From: Scolanthus callimorphus
Lineage: Eukaryota; Cnidaria; Anthozoa; Actiniaria; Edwardsiidae
Direction: 5' to 3'
DNA length: 64,000 nucleotides
Assembly: GCA_033964015.1 (NCBI GenBank)
Contig: CM066913.1
Location: 30,517,577-30,581,576 of the forward strand
Of this stretch, positions 24,101 to 29,564 are shown one piece after another. Both the position numbers and the translations under genes were made by a program. The notes under the pieces were generated by a model. The model made no database searches, was not told the origin of the DNA, and worked only from the letters and a program-made list of their open reading frames with translations. Positions within the stretch are counted from its first letter, which is position 1. Each line of letters starts with the position of its first letter.

Positions 24101-26598
24101 GCTCCAGGACGTGTTGAAAGTGACTGTAGCGCATGCCCAGAGGGTAGGTTTACTGGACAAAATATAAGTAACGCACATTCACTGCACATTAGAGCGGTTT
24201 TCACATGACTGTCGTGAAAACCATTGCAGTTGAGCAATCACTAGCCAATTAGAATCGAGAGAAATCACGACTTGCTCCTAAATTGCTTTTTTCTCAGCCA
24301 ATAGCAAGCCGAACCAATTACTAAGTAATTACACAATTGTATTTACTACAGAATTTGGTTGGCTGATAAAAACGAGTAGCCAACGAGAACGCAAAGCAAT
24401 CGCAATTACATAACTAAAGTGTTGACAGTCATGAGAAATCCGCTCTATTAGGAGCTCCATTTTAAAACACAATCCCTTCTCTATTAAGTGTTATAAATAA
24501 GGGAGGATGAATCGGAAAACAGCAGCCCTGTGAAAGCAATATCAGGAGTAAAAGTTTCTAGTCCTTTTTGCGTGCCCATTATTCGATTACTGTTTTTCTC
24601 TTCCTTTTTTTTTAAATTCCTCTCACCAGCATGATCAACATGATTCATAATCCTTGGCTTTATTCCATTGCAGATTATACTTTTACTAATAATTTTTGCT
24701 ATGTGTCTAGTGTCGTTTAACCAATTTGGCAAAATCATCCATTGAAGTTTCAATTGACCATCTTGTTTCGGCGCTTAATTTATGCCAACCACAGGAACTG
24801 ATTTGGGAAAGTTTGCTGGTTTCCGCGCCTGTCCGTGCCTGGAGGATTACTACCGTCTTGTCCGGTTTGGTAGCTGCATAAGATGTCCAATTGGTTATCA
24901 ATGCGTCAATGAAACCATCAACCTTAGAAGAGATTTCTATTGGTCCTGGGCAAAGGAGTCCAATAAACAGCTATACTTGACGTTTGCCGAAAAGCTACAA
25001 GAGGAGCGGAGCAATCGTGACATGTTCTATGATGCATTTAATGGGTCTTTATCAGATGCCTACAGATGTCCATTTATAGGTTCTTGCAAGGTTAGACATC
25101 AAACCTATATCGATGTGTGATATGTAAACAACAAGTTAGGAATTTCGCATTATTCACACGCTAGTCACAGTACTGATAGGTTTTGTTTCAACAGGGTGAT
25201 TACAATGCCACCTGCAACATGGGATATGAGGGTGTTCTGTGTGCCTCTTGTTCTAGAGGCTACTATAGAATGTTCTCCGGGTGTAACAAGTGTCCTGCGA
25301 GCACTACCGTGATTGGTCAGTTCGTGGGAGTAATCGTTTTCCTTGGCTTCGTCGCGCTTGTCGTCGTACTCAACAAAAAGCAGAATTCTCCTGGCCAGCG
25401 TTCCTTGGTAGACAGCCTGTTTGGTAGTCTTAAGATAGTCATTGGATTTTATCAAATCCTTGGTGGAACGTTGAATGCCTTTTCATACATAAAGTGGCCA
25501 GAAGCGATTTCTAGTATCATGAAATATGCAGACGTGTTGCAACTTAACATTTTCACCATAGCACCCATGGAATGCCTCAACGAGAACCTCAGAATGGATC
25601 CGTATTCCAACTTGCTTGGTTTTGTGCTCATAAATGTTGTGGTGATCTTCCTAGGTCTGGCATATTTCTTTGGAAAGAAGATTCTCCTTCTCACTCTAAA
25701 GGCGGAAACCAATAAACACAAGTTACTGTTTGACACTAGGGTGAATTGTTATCGAGCAGTCTTTTTGTTCCTATTCGTCACATACCCAGCGACATGCACT
25801 AAAGTTTTCCAAGCACTTCCCTCCGGATGTCAAGAGGTCTGTAACGAGGAGGGTACCTGCAAGTCATACTTTCGGTCTGATTACGCAGTGGAATGCTTTG
25901 CTGGTAGCAAAACTAACCTCGTGTATTTCGCTTACGCTTCTCTGGGCTTTCCGGTTCTATTTCCGTTGGTCACCTTTATTCTACTGTGGCGCTACTGCAA
26001 GAAGCATCTTAACAGAGAAGAAATCGAAAACGCCCAAAACCCCGGACCTGGAAATGACATTGCACTCGGAATGCGCTTCTTGTATGAGAATTACACCGCA
26101 GAATGCTGGTATTGGGAGATTGTAGAACTGTTGAGGAAAATCATTCTTACTTCAGTCCTTGCATATTATGGCCAAGAGGATCGTATGTTTCTTGGTACCT
26201 CTGCGATACTGTCTGGCTTGTATGCGGTTTTGTTTGCCAATCAAAAGCCAATACCGTACACATTTGAGCACTGGTTGCACCAGGGCTCCCTTCTGGCCAT
26301 CCTTTCCACACAGCTGATTGGAATGGTACTCAGGATACCGGAGGAAGACAACGGAGTGGACCTGCAAGCGGATAGCCTCGGCCTTACAATATTGCTGATA
26401 TTTGCCAATCTGTTTGTCATCTTCATGATAGCGGGTAAGAGTTTACTGCATAAGCGGCCGCTTCTAAAACGCAAGGGCAGTTGCTTATGTGTTTTCTGTT
26501 CCTCGAAAAGGAAAGCATCCAACTTGATACTTTCTAACACTTCCTTTATCCACAGCACGCTACATGTACAACATCTGGTTGACAATGAAGGTGGTTAA
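92..26598 (+). CDS. LRR / GCC2-GCC3-like / multi-pass membrane receptor-like gene (5' partial)
   Basis: Multi-exon gene whose 5' end lies outside the window. Proposed coding exons are 92-166, 787-855, 3253-3324, 3983-4054, 19618-19689, 20422-20493, 20655-20833, 24003-24143, 24795-25090 and 25195-26598. All joins keep frame and have AG/GT borders. The product has six leucine-rich repeats, Cys-rich GCC2/GCC3-like segments of the ephrin-receptor-like type, and about eight or nine hydrophobic helices with a basic tail. This looks like a cell-surface receptor or channel-like protein; ligand and signalling role are unknown. The intron 4055-19617 is unusually long because it holds several nested transposons. 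Confidence is high that this is one gene, lower for the completeness of the LRR exon set. Confidence 0.8.
167..786 (+). other. Intron 1, no feature seen
   Basis: This is intron of the LRR membrane gene. I see no coding motif or clear repeat in it. Confidence 0.5.
787..855 (+). CDS. LRR exon 2
   Basis: A 69-base exon between ...cttcag and gtaagtag in the same phase as its neighbours. It encodes DLRMNKLEDITTFPF..LDLRNV, a slightly short leucine-rich repeat. Confidence 0.65.
856..3252 (+). other. Intron 2 with an inverted repeat pair
   Basis: Intron of the LRR gene. Bases about 1415-1480 and 3105-3170 are inverted copies sharing the GTGACAACCTGCGAACAACT core. A shorter palindrome around 1710-1785 carries GAGAATTC at both ends. 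This suggests an old foldback or TIR element of about 1.7 kb. No protein motif is seen. Confidence 0.4.
3253..3324 (+). CDS. LRR exon 3
   Basis: A 72-base exon ending at gtaagtacc. I chose the acceptor ...cgttag at 3252 over the nearer ...tctag at 3260 because only the former gives 72 bases and an open frame in the shared phase. It encodes FLGSNQIKKFDRNFV followed by NNFLNML, a divergent LRR. Confidence 0.55.
3983..4054 (+). CDS. LRR exon 4
   Basis: A 72-base exon with acceptor ...tttttcag and donor gtaagtag. It encodes DISDIEMNHIDTKQLTGLP followed by RLLLL, a clear leucine-rich repeat. The next exon is about 15.6 kb away across the transposon-filled intron. Confidence 0.7.
4735..4800 (-). 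repeat. Degraded Penelope-like 3' tail with (GA)n expansion
   Basis: Read on the - strand this continues from the stop of the GIY-YIG fragment. It repeats the tail seen at 6739-6818 (ATTCGAGCAATAAAATCACA, then CCTGAAGAGAGAG). The ribozyme-like stem II present at 6777-6804 is replaced here by a GA/CT dinucleotide run at about 4745-4770, which leads straight into AGGCCTGTCG. Confidence 0.5.
4817..5415 (-). pseudogene. Penelope-like element fragment: RT C-terminus and GIY-YIG endonuclease
   Basis: The 3' part of a retroelement polyprotein, read with frame changes. Near 5390 a HPLRKIFNKNT-type segment is visible, then a Cys-rich stretch (CDCR, then CPLNEECLAKG), then a GIY-YIG nuclease: GIYQATV, ETYIGWTGDNFKTR, LSKHVWT, CNLCIAEKYHIIC, LNKRNELA. 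GIY-YIG nucleases downstream of RT are characteristic of Penelope-like elements. The intact GIY-YIG part is 5203-4820; the 5' part of the element is missing and upstream frames are broken. Confidence 0.65.
5395..5570 (+). pseudogene. Inverted partial copy of the GIY-YIG C-terminus
   Basis: On the + strand this repeats the end of the nuclease just described (YHIICTPESGSLNKCNELAA) and the tail TTCTTAATTAAGAATTTATA. The two copies diverge from a common centre, so this is an inverted partial duplication or a second insertion in opposite orientation. Confidence 0.55.
5600..6735 (-). pseudogene. 5'-truncated non-LTR retrotransposon (LINE) reverse transcriptase
   Basis: The RT core reads LLLDFSKAFDKVSHPKLIHK, then VTSGVPQGIVLGPCLFFVYV, then LFAEDTIVY. 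The catalytic FADD motif is FAED here, which would disable the enzyme. Downstream come thumb motifs (WNPHTAVSRVEQIQKYAAHF) and, past a stop at 6001, the usual C-terminal region in broken frames (LNWHTLEDRRLLSQLRLFYK near 5960-5900; a RAIRTWN-like motif near 5760). The 5' end and the endonuclease domain are absent, as in a dead 5'-truncated LINE. The exact clade (CR1/L2/Jockey-like) is not resolved. Confidence 0.8.
6739..6835 (+). ncRNA. Hammerhead ribozyme-like motif in a Penelope-type tail
   Basis: The motif has CTGAAGA (6770-6776), an 11-bp stem II (GAGAGAGCCAC with GTGGCTCTTTC), then GAAA (6805-6808), CAGGCCTG and TC ending at 6818. This matches the hammerhead core CUGANGA - stem II - GAAA - stem III - UH. 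Stem III is the palindrome ACAGGCCTGT, which suits a dimeric form. Stem I pairing is weak. The upstream sequence matches the tail of the GIY-YIG fragment at 4735-4800. Hammerheads are known from Penelope-like terminal repeats. Confidence 0.6.
6836..7590. other. Intronic stretch with a short duplication
   Basis: A block of about 45 bases near 6989-7032 (CGATACGGTACTGTCCTCTA) recurs at 7158-7203 with small changes. At 7449-7580 an open + segment follows an acceptor-like TTGTTGGCAG and reads KYREVQDRAHRRLRFLGVH to a stop. It could be an orphan terminal exon, but I do not recognise it. Confidence 0.3.
7594..7672 (+). repeat. Left inverted terminal repeat of the gag-bearing element
   Basis: It matches the reverse complement of 12871-12953 with a few substitutions and indels, including TTTTTCCTTTAGTTACCC and GAAGCGATCTTCAGACTAAG. 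Confidence 0.65.
7858..8151 (-). pseudogene. Gag-like gene, 3' part
   Basis: C-terminal half of a gag-like protein with IKKRNKLIRIADKSDAGWAA and VDEYLSDEVASGSDDEKKIR followed by a basic KKKK tail. These motifs recur in cnidarian gene models that I associate with DIRS/tyrosine-recombinase retroelements. The frame continues from the 5' part at 12159-12413 if the 4-kb insertion is disregarded, and the GATCCT at the junction is the duplicated target site. The C-terminus after KKKK looks replaced. Confidence 0.65.
8146..8151 (+). repeat. Target site duplication, left copy (AGGATC)
   Basis: Identical to 12153-12158 and positioned exactly outside the inverted repeat. Six bases is the usual Polinton duplication length. 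Confidence 0.75.
8152..8522 (+). repeat. Long terminal inverted repeat, left
   Basis: 371 bases inverted relative to 11760-12152, starting AGTAGATATATTACACCGG. It carries a TATA box and the ATG plus first codons of the left terminal gene. It lacks about 20 bases present in the right copy near 11836-11860. Confidence 0.8.
8386..8392 (+). promoter_or_regulatory. TATA box in left terminal repeat
   Basis: TATAAAA lies 24 bases before the first ATG (8410) and about 110 bases before the shared start codon at 8497. The same box exists in the right repeat, so both terminal genes appear to use a repeat-encoded promoter. Confidence 0.55.
8497..8927 (+). pseudogene. Left terminal Cys-rich gene of the Polinton-like element, frame broken
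   Basis: It starts with ATG at 8497 (MENAAPKTV, shared with the right terminal gene). The first frame stops at 8652. The rest continues in another frame from about 8626 to 8927, with CPCEECLVGN, ESWRLFYKKAKRQVDENLIW and KRYLPELYKKRW. Its layout parallels the right terminal gene: Leu-rich helix, C-x2-C pair, W-x-L-x(3)-K helix. The two are paralogues. A 20-base loss in the repeat also fuses an upstream hydrophobic leader (ATG 8410) in frame. The function is unknown. An AATAAA lies near 9015. Confidence 0.5.
9134..9825 (-). pseudogene. Central gene downstream of the ATPase, degraded
   Basis: A run of - strand segments in changing frames: 9819-9628 (KTSYQSPARSSQGDRSMINY, EVGEEMENVLNQNSLP), 9637-9326 (KEYDTLLNRYLDLQKRS, then a Pro/Ser/Gln-rich stretch), then VGPLMKQYLKEQKRVPKLAP near 9330-9275. 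It ends in the basic tail TEPEQKKKVRRSKRVNQTR and a stop at 9134. An xxxDVLxxxxLxxYxxxLxRYL pattern like this occurs in proteins next to packaging ATPases in related elements, as I recall. At least three frame changes make it non-functional. Confidence 0.45.
9791..10336 (-). CDS. FtsK/A32-like packaging ATPase with N-terminal C2H2 zinc finger (truncated)
   Basis: 181 codons from ATG at 10336. Residues 8-29 form a C2H2 finger (CPKCGKTF...HMDNKH). Walker A is GMTGTGKT at about residues 62-69, followed by DPPPQRIVWCYSQWQPAYD, Walker B MILLDD at about 134-139, and GSHHRNLSV near 160. These are hallmarks of the genome-packaging ATPase of Polintons, adintoviruses and virophages. The C-terminus ends soon after RNLSVV where relatives continue for many residues, so it is probably truncated by deletion. 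The finger fusion is unusual for the ATPase family. Confidence 0.75.
   Translation of the reverse strand: MERTRFQCPKCGKTFSRLHDLKRHMDNKHNNLKPPSYFTAHRPSSSCGLFQLQHPFTAIISGMTGTGKTVWVQNLLENAQTMIDPPPQRIVWCYSQWQPAYDTMMNTIPGIEFHRGIPQHVHEDWYFDSQINNMILLDDLMSNTGSDKRVLDLYISGSHHRNLSVVKRMQAEDEHSTKRQN
10337..10362. promoter_or_regulatory. Compact divergent promoter region
   Basis: Only 26 bases separate the start codons of the ATPase (-) and the acidic protein (+). Any promoters must overlap the coding starts. Confidence 0.3.
10363..10650 (+). CDS. Acidic Ser/Glu/Asp-rich small protein
   Basis: 95 codons, divergent from the ATPase with 26 bases between the start codons. The first half is Glu/Asp/Ser repeats; the second half is ordinary sequence (VDEILQQIFCSKPFLLHHQF, then CWQDCENCGRAHYF) with a C-x2-C pair reminiscent of the terminal genes. 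A + strand AATAAA lies at about 10791. The function is unknown. Low complexity makes a chance frame possible, but the complex C-terminal half argues for a gene. Confidence 0.45.
   Translation: MTEGEEEESETETSSWDSESDTSSDEESSDNESTSESESDDRSDIDENQTSVDEILQQIFCSKPFLLHHQFYKDCWQDCENCGRAHYFSLENEEN
11282..11785 (-). CDS. Right terminal Cys-rich gene of the Polinton-like element
   Basis: 167 codons from ATG at 11785; an in-frame upstream ATG at 11806 adds seven residues. Motifs are MENAAPKTV from the repeat, KLCLFATYLYVEMYTRKIMK, DDCEGCKENYCSQRDHTCLM and ELWELYFGKVEIDINLLLI. The Cys/His cluster may bind a metal. It is uninterrupted, unlike its left paralogue. I recognise no named family; I infer a regulatory or DNA-binding role only from the Cys/His cluster, weakly. 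A possible AATAAA on this strand lies near 11200. Confidence 0.55.
   Translation of the reverse strand: MENAAPKTVGGDDGRVVTTVSDEVDFSAQKKLCLFATYLYVEMYTRKIMKMARDDCEGCKENYCSQRDHTCLMYDTQELWELYFGKVEIDINLLLIHELCKQLVELTSTYYTEELETFIFALPTTLAQEAEEIFFEMCVPSTPQKRLTARFVNNICDTIGCLNNWSP
11751..11894 (-). CDS. Small hydrophobic peptide encoded in the right terminal repeat
   Basis: 47 codons starting 18 bases after the TATA box. The N-terminus is MFIYAFMLLLIVLPLIYCL, a likely signal anchor or membrane helix, followed by a polar Cys-containing tail. It overlaps the start of the terminal gene in another frame. In the left repeat a 20-base loss removes the second half of the helix. It may be a real overlapping gene or chance. 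Confidence 0.35.
   Translation of the reverse strand: MFIYAFMLLLIVLPLIYCLTQDYHYPLRALDFYAREHGERCTQNCRR
11760..12152 (-). repeat. Long terminal inverted repeat, right
   Basis: 393 bases, the partner of 8152-8522. The two repeats are nearly identical apart from the small indel and scattered changes. They diverge just inside codon 9 of the terminal genes. Confidence 0.8.
11912..11918 (-). promoter_or_regulatory. TATA box in right terminal repeat
   Basis: The - strand TATAAAA is the mirror image of the box at 8386-8392. It lies upstream of the ATGs at 11894 and 11785. Confidence 0.55.
12153..12158 (+). repeat. Target site duplication, right copy (AGGATC)
   Basis: Partner of 8146-8151. The two copies allow the split gag-like frame to be followed across the insertion. 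Confidence 0.75.
12159..12413 (-). pseudogene. Gag-like gene, 5' part
   Basis: N-terminal half of the gag-like protein, starting with ATG at 12413 (MGESEETIAQLKSYFDSKFD) and including LKLDNSVNFKFSGNKKQFQF. It has a predicted coiled-coil-like start. The reading frame is interrupted exactly at the edge of the Polinton-like insertion. Confidence 0.65.
12597..12870. repeat. Hairpin-rich foldback inside the gag-bearing element
   Basis: Ends near 12604-12640 and 12825-12868 are inverted (TCTGATTGGCTGCAT). An inner hairpin joins CTTTTCGGCTAAACAAAGG (12709-12729) with CCTTTGTTTAGCTGAAAAG (12778-12797), and a further stem pairs GGAGGGTGG with CCACCCT. Confidence 0.55.
12871..12953 (-). repeat. Right inverted terminal repeat of the gag-bearing element
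   Basis: It is the inverted partner of 7594-7672. A hairpin-rich segment lies just inside it at 12597-12870. Confidence 0.65.
12954..13710. other. AT-rich intron stretch
   Basis: The spacer between two transposons inside the LRR gene intron. It becomes strongly AT-rich after 13240. No coding motif is seen. Confidence 0.4.
13872..15426 (+). pseudogene. Harbinger DDE transposase, frameshifted, one intron
   Basis: It starts at ATG 13872 (MAFRDVRNLLL). Frame changes near 14057 (T-run) and near 14485 break it. Exon 1 contains GFIDGTVRPISRPGEHQRIL with the first catalytic Asp. Exon 2 (15023-15426) contains KHDAGML, CVYGDPAYPL with the second Asp, and RTSVEWLFGDVINSF with the Glu. The intron 14535-15022 has GTAAGT and TTATTAG borders and interrupts just before the E-G-R-K-H-D motif. 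Two in-frame stops follow near 15280 and 15330 before YGNMTSDYFDL. This DDE_Tnp_4-type protein would excise and insert the element. Confidence 0.8.
14535..15022 (+). other. Intron within the Harbinger transposase
   Basis: 488 bases with canonical GT...AG borders between the second half of the GPVE motif and GRKHD. It contains two partly similar G/C-rich blocks (GGGGTGG, then TGTGACCC, near 14545 and 14760). Confidence 0.7.
15427..16265. other. Region between the two Harbinger genes
   Basis: Non-coding spacer between the converging 3' ends of transposase and Myb/SANT genes. I see no clear motif. Confidence 0.4.
16266..16995 (-). pseudogene. Harbinger Myb/SANT-like DNA-binding protein
   Basis: Reading leftward: NWSTEHDILMCREAVASEPY (about 16990-16935), then RGKVWENIASHLN and ARAVRDRYALL of a Myb/SANT trihelix-like domain. 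An acidic/basic linker, a frame change at an A/T homopolymer near 16655, then a Gln-rich coiled-coil tail (QQQQQIQQQNLQMMLNQQNK) follow, ending at 16266. In Harbingers this partner binds the transposon ends and helps transposase nuclear import. A TAG just upstream of NWST cuts the N-terminus. Confidence 0.75.
17128..18036 (+). pseudogene. 5'-truncated Penelope-like element: RT C-terminus and GIY-YIG endonuclease
   Basis: It is open from 17128 to the stop at 18036. It begins inside the RT region (SCHPTHCKTSIPYSLALRLR, then RRICSTEEAFHQRC), followed by VPLVMTYHPHL, a CGDKRCGTC Cys motif and the GIY-YIG core NVVYLITCQRCEKQYVGETS with HARFRTHK. These are standard Penelope-like C-terminal features. 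It lacks the RT palm, so it cannot move alone. It lies inside the Harbinger element, so it inserted later. It belongs to a different Penelope family from the fragment at 4817-5415. Confidence 0.85.
18146..18185 (+). ncRNA. Hammerhead ribozyme-like motif downstream of the Penelope fragment
   Basis: CTGAAGA at 18149-18155, a stem II of GGACC/GGTCC (18157-18161 with 18170-18174), GAAA at 18175-18178, then CGTT with cleavage expected after 18182. GCC before the core pairs with GGC after it (stem I). Stem III would be the 4-bp palindrome ACGT in a dimer. One extra A precedes stem II. Its place in the 3' tail of the element fits known Penelope hammerheads. Confidence 0.5.
18595..19617. other. Intron remainder before LRR exon 5
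   Basis: Unique-looking intron sequence. I see no coding or repeat motif. Confidence 0.4.
19618..19689 (+). CDS. LRR exon 5
   Basis: A 72-base exon between ...tgtttcag and gtaagtat. It encodes SLANNPIEVIEEGAFRNV followed by RYLETL, the most canonical LRR of the set, in the same phase as the exons left of the transposon cluster. Confidence 0.8.
20422..20493 (+). CDS. LRR exon 6
   Basis: A 72-base exon between ...atttgatag and gtaagtat encoding YLVGTNIRILSTGSF followed by SLTIAL, in the shared phase. It is the last repeat before the Cys-rich region. Confidence 0.7.
20655..20833 (+). CDS. Linker and first Cys-rich exon
   Basis: This exon joins the last LRR in frame and encodes a linker followed by a Cys-rich stretch (YWCRVSDKMWDYCFPCLQGE, then CKECPPG). 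It ends with the C-x2-C-PPG pattern of GCC2/GCC3 modules. The donor is gtaaaa after 20833. Confidence 0.7.
21580..21890 (-). pseudogene. LINE reverse transcriptase C-terminal fragment
   Basis: Reads LQRIQNSSAKLVTKTKKHGH, then ISPVLCSLNWLPISPRIEFK and ILLATYRAL, the conserved C-terminal region of LINE polyproteins. The remainder is frameshifted (RICHYFKIPS, then VTVLSQSSCAA). It is a short, dead 5'-truncated copy in an intron of the LRR gene. Confidence 0.75.
21985..22480 (-). pseudogene. DUF3504 / QRICH1-ZMYM-like (Crypton-related) fragment
   Basis: The - strand contains YEKKLLGTTNAECFLNTWW and LHFGLRGCKEHLHMAFGDV, matching the LNTLWF...HFGLRGxxEH signature of DUF3504 proteins. These derive from Crypton tyrosine recombinases and are abundant in cnidarians. 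A stop at 22205 precedes further related-looking sequence (VFLRKLYREKRP near 22070). It is degenerate and likely inactive. Confidence 0.55.
22840..23700 (+). repeat. Dispersed repeat, copy A, interrupted by a foldback
   Basis: Segments such as TCATAACTTGAAAAGGA (22920) and GCTTTAAAATGAGGTA (23635) recur in the same order at 28500-28830. A foldback element at 23213-23337 sits in the middle of this copy. The family is unclassified. Confidence 0.5.
23213..23337. repeat. Foldback (palindromic) element
   Basis: ACCATTATCCTGC... and its inverted ...GCAGGATAATGGT form arms of about 55 bases, including CAGAATATCGTCTGA and its complement, around a short centre. It is followed by TTTATTATTCAGCA, which also follows the foldback at 61782. 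Confidence 0.65.
24003..24143 (+). CDS. GCC2/GCC3-like Cys-rich exon
   Basis: This exon encodes GFYQD, then CKHCPDGTFVS, then CSACPEG: one complete GCC2/GCC3 (ephrin-receptor-like) module. The phase-1 borders match both neighbours (acceptor ...tctcgcag, donor gtaggt). Confidence 0.8.
24190..24447. mobile_element. MITE family A, copy 1
   Basis: About 258 bases. The ends TAGAGCGGTTTTCACATGAC and GTCATGAGAAATCCGCTCTA are inverted. It probably duplicates TA. The interior shares AATCACTAGCCAAT and GCAATCGCAATTACATAAC with the copies at 27371 and 34618. Confidence 0.75.
24795..25090 (+). CDS. Cys-rich ectodomain exon
   Basis: This exon encodes a Cys-rich segment (FRACPCLEDYYRL, CIRCPIGYQC) followed by a membrane-proximal region with RRDFYWSW, ending GSCK before a gttaga donor. 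It reads in frame from the GCC2/GCC3 exon and into the membrane-domain exon. Confidence 0.75.
25195..26598 (+). CDS. Terminal exon: Cys-rich stem plus multi-pass membrane domain
   Basis: Large last exon of 467 codons plus stop. It opens with GYEGVLCASCSRGYYRMFSG, a Cys-rich stem common in GCC2/GCC3 membrane proteins. About eight or nine hydrophobic segments follow, for example around VIGQFVGVIVFLGFVALVVV, LLGFVLINVVVIFLGLAYFF and LGLTILLIFANLFVIFMIAG. The cytoplasmic tail is short, basic and Cys-rich (KRKGSCLCVFCSSKRK). It has no frame damage, unlike most coding sequence here, so it is probably under selection. I cannot assign a signalling mechanism. Confidence 0.85.
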   Translation, partial: GDYNATCNMGYEGVLCASCSRGYYRMFSGCNKCPASTTVIGQFVGVIVFLGFVALVVVLNKKQNSPGQRSLVDSLFGSLKIVIGFYQILGGTLNAFSYIKWPEAISSIMKYADVLQLNIFTIAPMECLNENLRMDPYSNLLGFVLINVVVIFLGLAYFFGKKILLLTLKAETNKHKLLFDTRVNCYRAVFLFLFVTYPATCTKVFQALPSGCQEVCNEEGTCKSYFRSDYAVECFAGSKTNLVYFAYASLGFPVLFPLVTFILLWRYCKKHLNREEIENAQNPGPGNDIALGMRFLYENYTAECWYWEIVELLRKIILTSVLAYYGQEDRMFLGTSAILSGLYAVLFANQKPIPYTFEHWLHQGSLLAILSTQLIGMVLRIPEEDNGVDLQADSLGLTILLIFANLFVIFMIAGKSLLHKRPLLKRKGSCLCVFCSSKRKASNLILSNTSFIHSTLHVQHLVDNEGG

Positions 26599-27370
26599 GT
26601 CAAACCCGCAATGCAGCCTTGTATGTCTAATGAATGTTATACAGATAGTTTCGGAAGGAGAAGGCAGCCAAGGAGACCGACACGTTTCTGCGAAAAAGAC
26701 AAATGACAAACTTTGAAGGGAGTCTGTCACGCCACTGCGCAGCTGCTCTGCGTCTCGCTCAAGTCTAAAAGAAGTATCGTCCCGTAACGATGGCCAACGA
26801 AGGCTAAAAACCCGGAAAACAATACGTATATAATCTCGCTACTTCTCAATCCATCCGACCATGCTTTTTAGCTTTATATAAGGTGCACTTGTACAAATCT
26901 ATGTATAACTAGAACGTCCAGCATGTTTCAAAGCGATGAAGTTTGAGCAAGCTAAAAAAACAGTCTAAGTTTGTTTATGTATTTATGTCTACATTACCAG
27001 AAACATATAAGGGAGTTGAAACGAGAAAATGTCATACATTGCTTTCATAATCCTGAATAAACTATACAGAATAGTTAAAAGTACCATATTTGGAAACCAC
27101 CACGAGCCAATCAGAAGCCACATTTTCGCACTAATGATTTTTGCATTTCGCGCGCTTAGAGTCGACCAAATCGCCGGCAATTACATCAAAAGCCTTGGAA
27201 CAAAATAGGCTTACTAAGGCGAGAATCGATGACAACTAGTAATTTCGGTTCTTCGACATACCAAGGCCTCCCTTTGGCTGCGCCCCTGAGACAGGATGAG
27301 GCTGAAGAGTGAAACTACGGTACCCATACAAGACTAGGCCAAAGAGATTCAATCAAGTTGTACTGAAAGA

Positions 27371-27626
27371 TAGAGCGGTTTTCACATGACTGTCGTGAAA
27401 ACAATTGCAATTGAGCAATCACTAGCCAATCAGAATCGAGAGAAATCACAACTTGCTCCTAAATGGCTTTCTTCTCAGCCAATTGCAAGCCGAACCAATT
27501 ACTATGTAATTACACAATTGTATTTACTGCGGAATTTGATTGGCTGAGAAAAACGAGTAACCAATGAGAACGTAAAGCAATCGCAATTACATAACAAGTC
27601 TTGACAGTCATGTGAAATCCGCTCTA
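27371..27626. mobile_element. MITE family A, copy 2
   Basis: About 256 bases, nearly the same as copy 1 throughout, with inverted TAGAGCGG/CCGCTCTA ends. It lies 3' of the LRR membrane gene. Confidence 0.75.
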
Positions 27627-28499
27627 TCATTTTGTGAGTAGAAGGTTTATTTTTGTTCATGTCACAAAAGCACATTTTATAAGAAAGGTAGACTATAGTG
27701 TGCATTTCTCTTGGGCAGTTAACAAACTCAGCTACGCGAAACACAGAGACGCGAATCACTACAACATGGTAAAAGACTCACAGGAGAAAGCTCTGCTGAC
27801 AGGATAGTTACACGTTTTCACAGAAAGAAATTTAATGATAACTTAAAAGAGAACAACAAATTTGGCAAACAAGTTTCTACAGAAATGCGAGTTACATGTT
27901 GCAATTAATAATATATGGAATCTCCCCCTCCCCCCAAAATAGCAAAAAAACACCAAGGAGCTGATGCCGTAGCAGTGGGCTCTATTTGAGGCACCATGGT
28001 TTTAAAATGCACTTCCCTGATTTACACTTACCTAACTGATTATACCACTGAATGGCAAATATATTAGACAGTGTACGCTGTAAAGCGTTTCAACTCCCTT
28101 ATATGTTTCTGAGATTACTTAATATGTTATCTATAAAAAATAAATTTAAGCAACTGTATAATAGATTCGGAGGACTACGGGAACTAGTGAGAACTCTGTT
28201 CCAGACCCCCGAGAGGTTCACCCGAGACACTTTCTCCTGTTAGTGTTACGGACTACCTTCGTGGTAGTTTTCGTTAAAATGCCATAATTTCGCAAAAAAA
28301 AAGTCGCATCTTGACAAGTGATACGTCATATTTCTTCTCCTCAACTATGAATTGTTTATTTCTTCAATTTGATAAAAAAAACATTTTAGGGAGTTTCCTT
28401 TCCGAAGCATCGGGTCAAGTTTCGAGAGCTCCACGCACGCGGATTCAGACGCTTTTGTTCTTTAACAACATTTTACCATGGGCTTAGAGGTATTCTAAA

Positions 28500-28870
28500 A
28501 AACGGTGTTGGGGATTTTTTAAAATTTAAAACGAGCCGATTTTAGAGCCAATTTTGTGTGTCCGCTCCTTTTTTTATAAAAAGATGTAGAAAAAGTTCTT
28601 TAAAAAATCATAACTTGAAAAGGAGATCGAATTTCCAAAACCCCCGACACGGTTATTTAGAACACATCTTAGTCAACGCTAATATGGGGTCAGTGAACGA
28701 AAATAGCAAATATTCGCGAGGTTGGAACTCAAAAAAGTTTAACTGATGCACCGGAAAGGGAACTTTTGTAAAATTAAATGAAATTATATATCATAGTTTA
28801 GCCAAGGATATAAGCTTTAAAATGAGGTATGAAGATACGACCATTTTTCGCGCATTTTTCACGCATCTTG
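28500..28870 (+). repeat. Dispersed repeat, copy B
   Basis: It shares TTGTGTGTCCGCT, TCATAACTTGAAAAGGAGAT and GCTTTAAAATGAGGTA with 22840-23700 in the same order, but lacks the foldback insertion. Confidence 0.5.
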
Positions 28871-29564
28871 TCATGAAAAGTCCCATTAACAGGAAAAAGG
28901 GCTTCTTGATCCATTATAGTTCTGTATATAGGTAGCAAGAATTAGGAGTATCGTTACTGTTATTTCTGTTTAAACAGCAATGTAAAGATGACCAAAATTA
29001 ATCACTTTGAGAACGTTAGCTTTGCGTTTGCATATGCAAATATCAGATATTGCTCTGAATATATATTGTATAATGGCTCATTTAGAAAATAACAATTGCA
29101 ATCTAGTGGAGATCAACCATGTAAAAACGCGCGATAATCCAAAGTTGAATAGAGGAATAGGATGCAAGAAATCTGATTTGTAAAATTAGCATTAACCTTG
29201 TGTACGCACATGAAATTCTAATAAAGTTGCTTGTTACCACCCAATTATAGATGTCCCATTTAAAGTGTTTTAAATCAAAGACGTAGTGACCACTCGAACT
29301 TATTTGCTTCACTTTTAAATCAAATGAGTGCGGGTTTTGGGTTCCGTAGGCCAGTGGACAAATTGGGACCCGATTTGAAGGGGTGTTCCAAAACGGGATA
29401 TCCGCATTTCATTCGGTGGTTGGTGTGTGGTTGGTGTGGCTGTACGGACGCAATTGTAAACACTCCTTTAAACGCTCCTTTTATATCTGAAACTCGTGCT
29501 TAACTGACCTAAAAAAAAGGGTACCCCAGTATTGTAAATTTATAAAAAAAATATTACACGGTAA

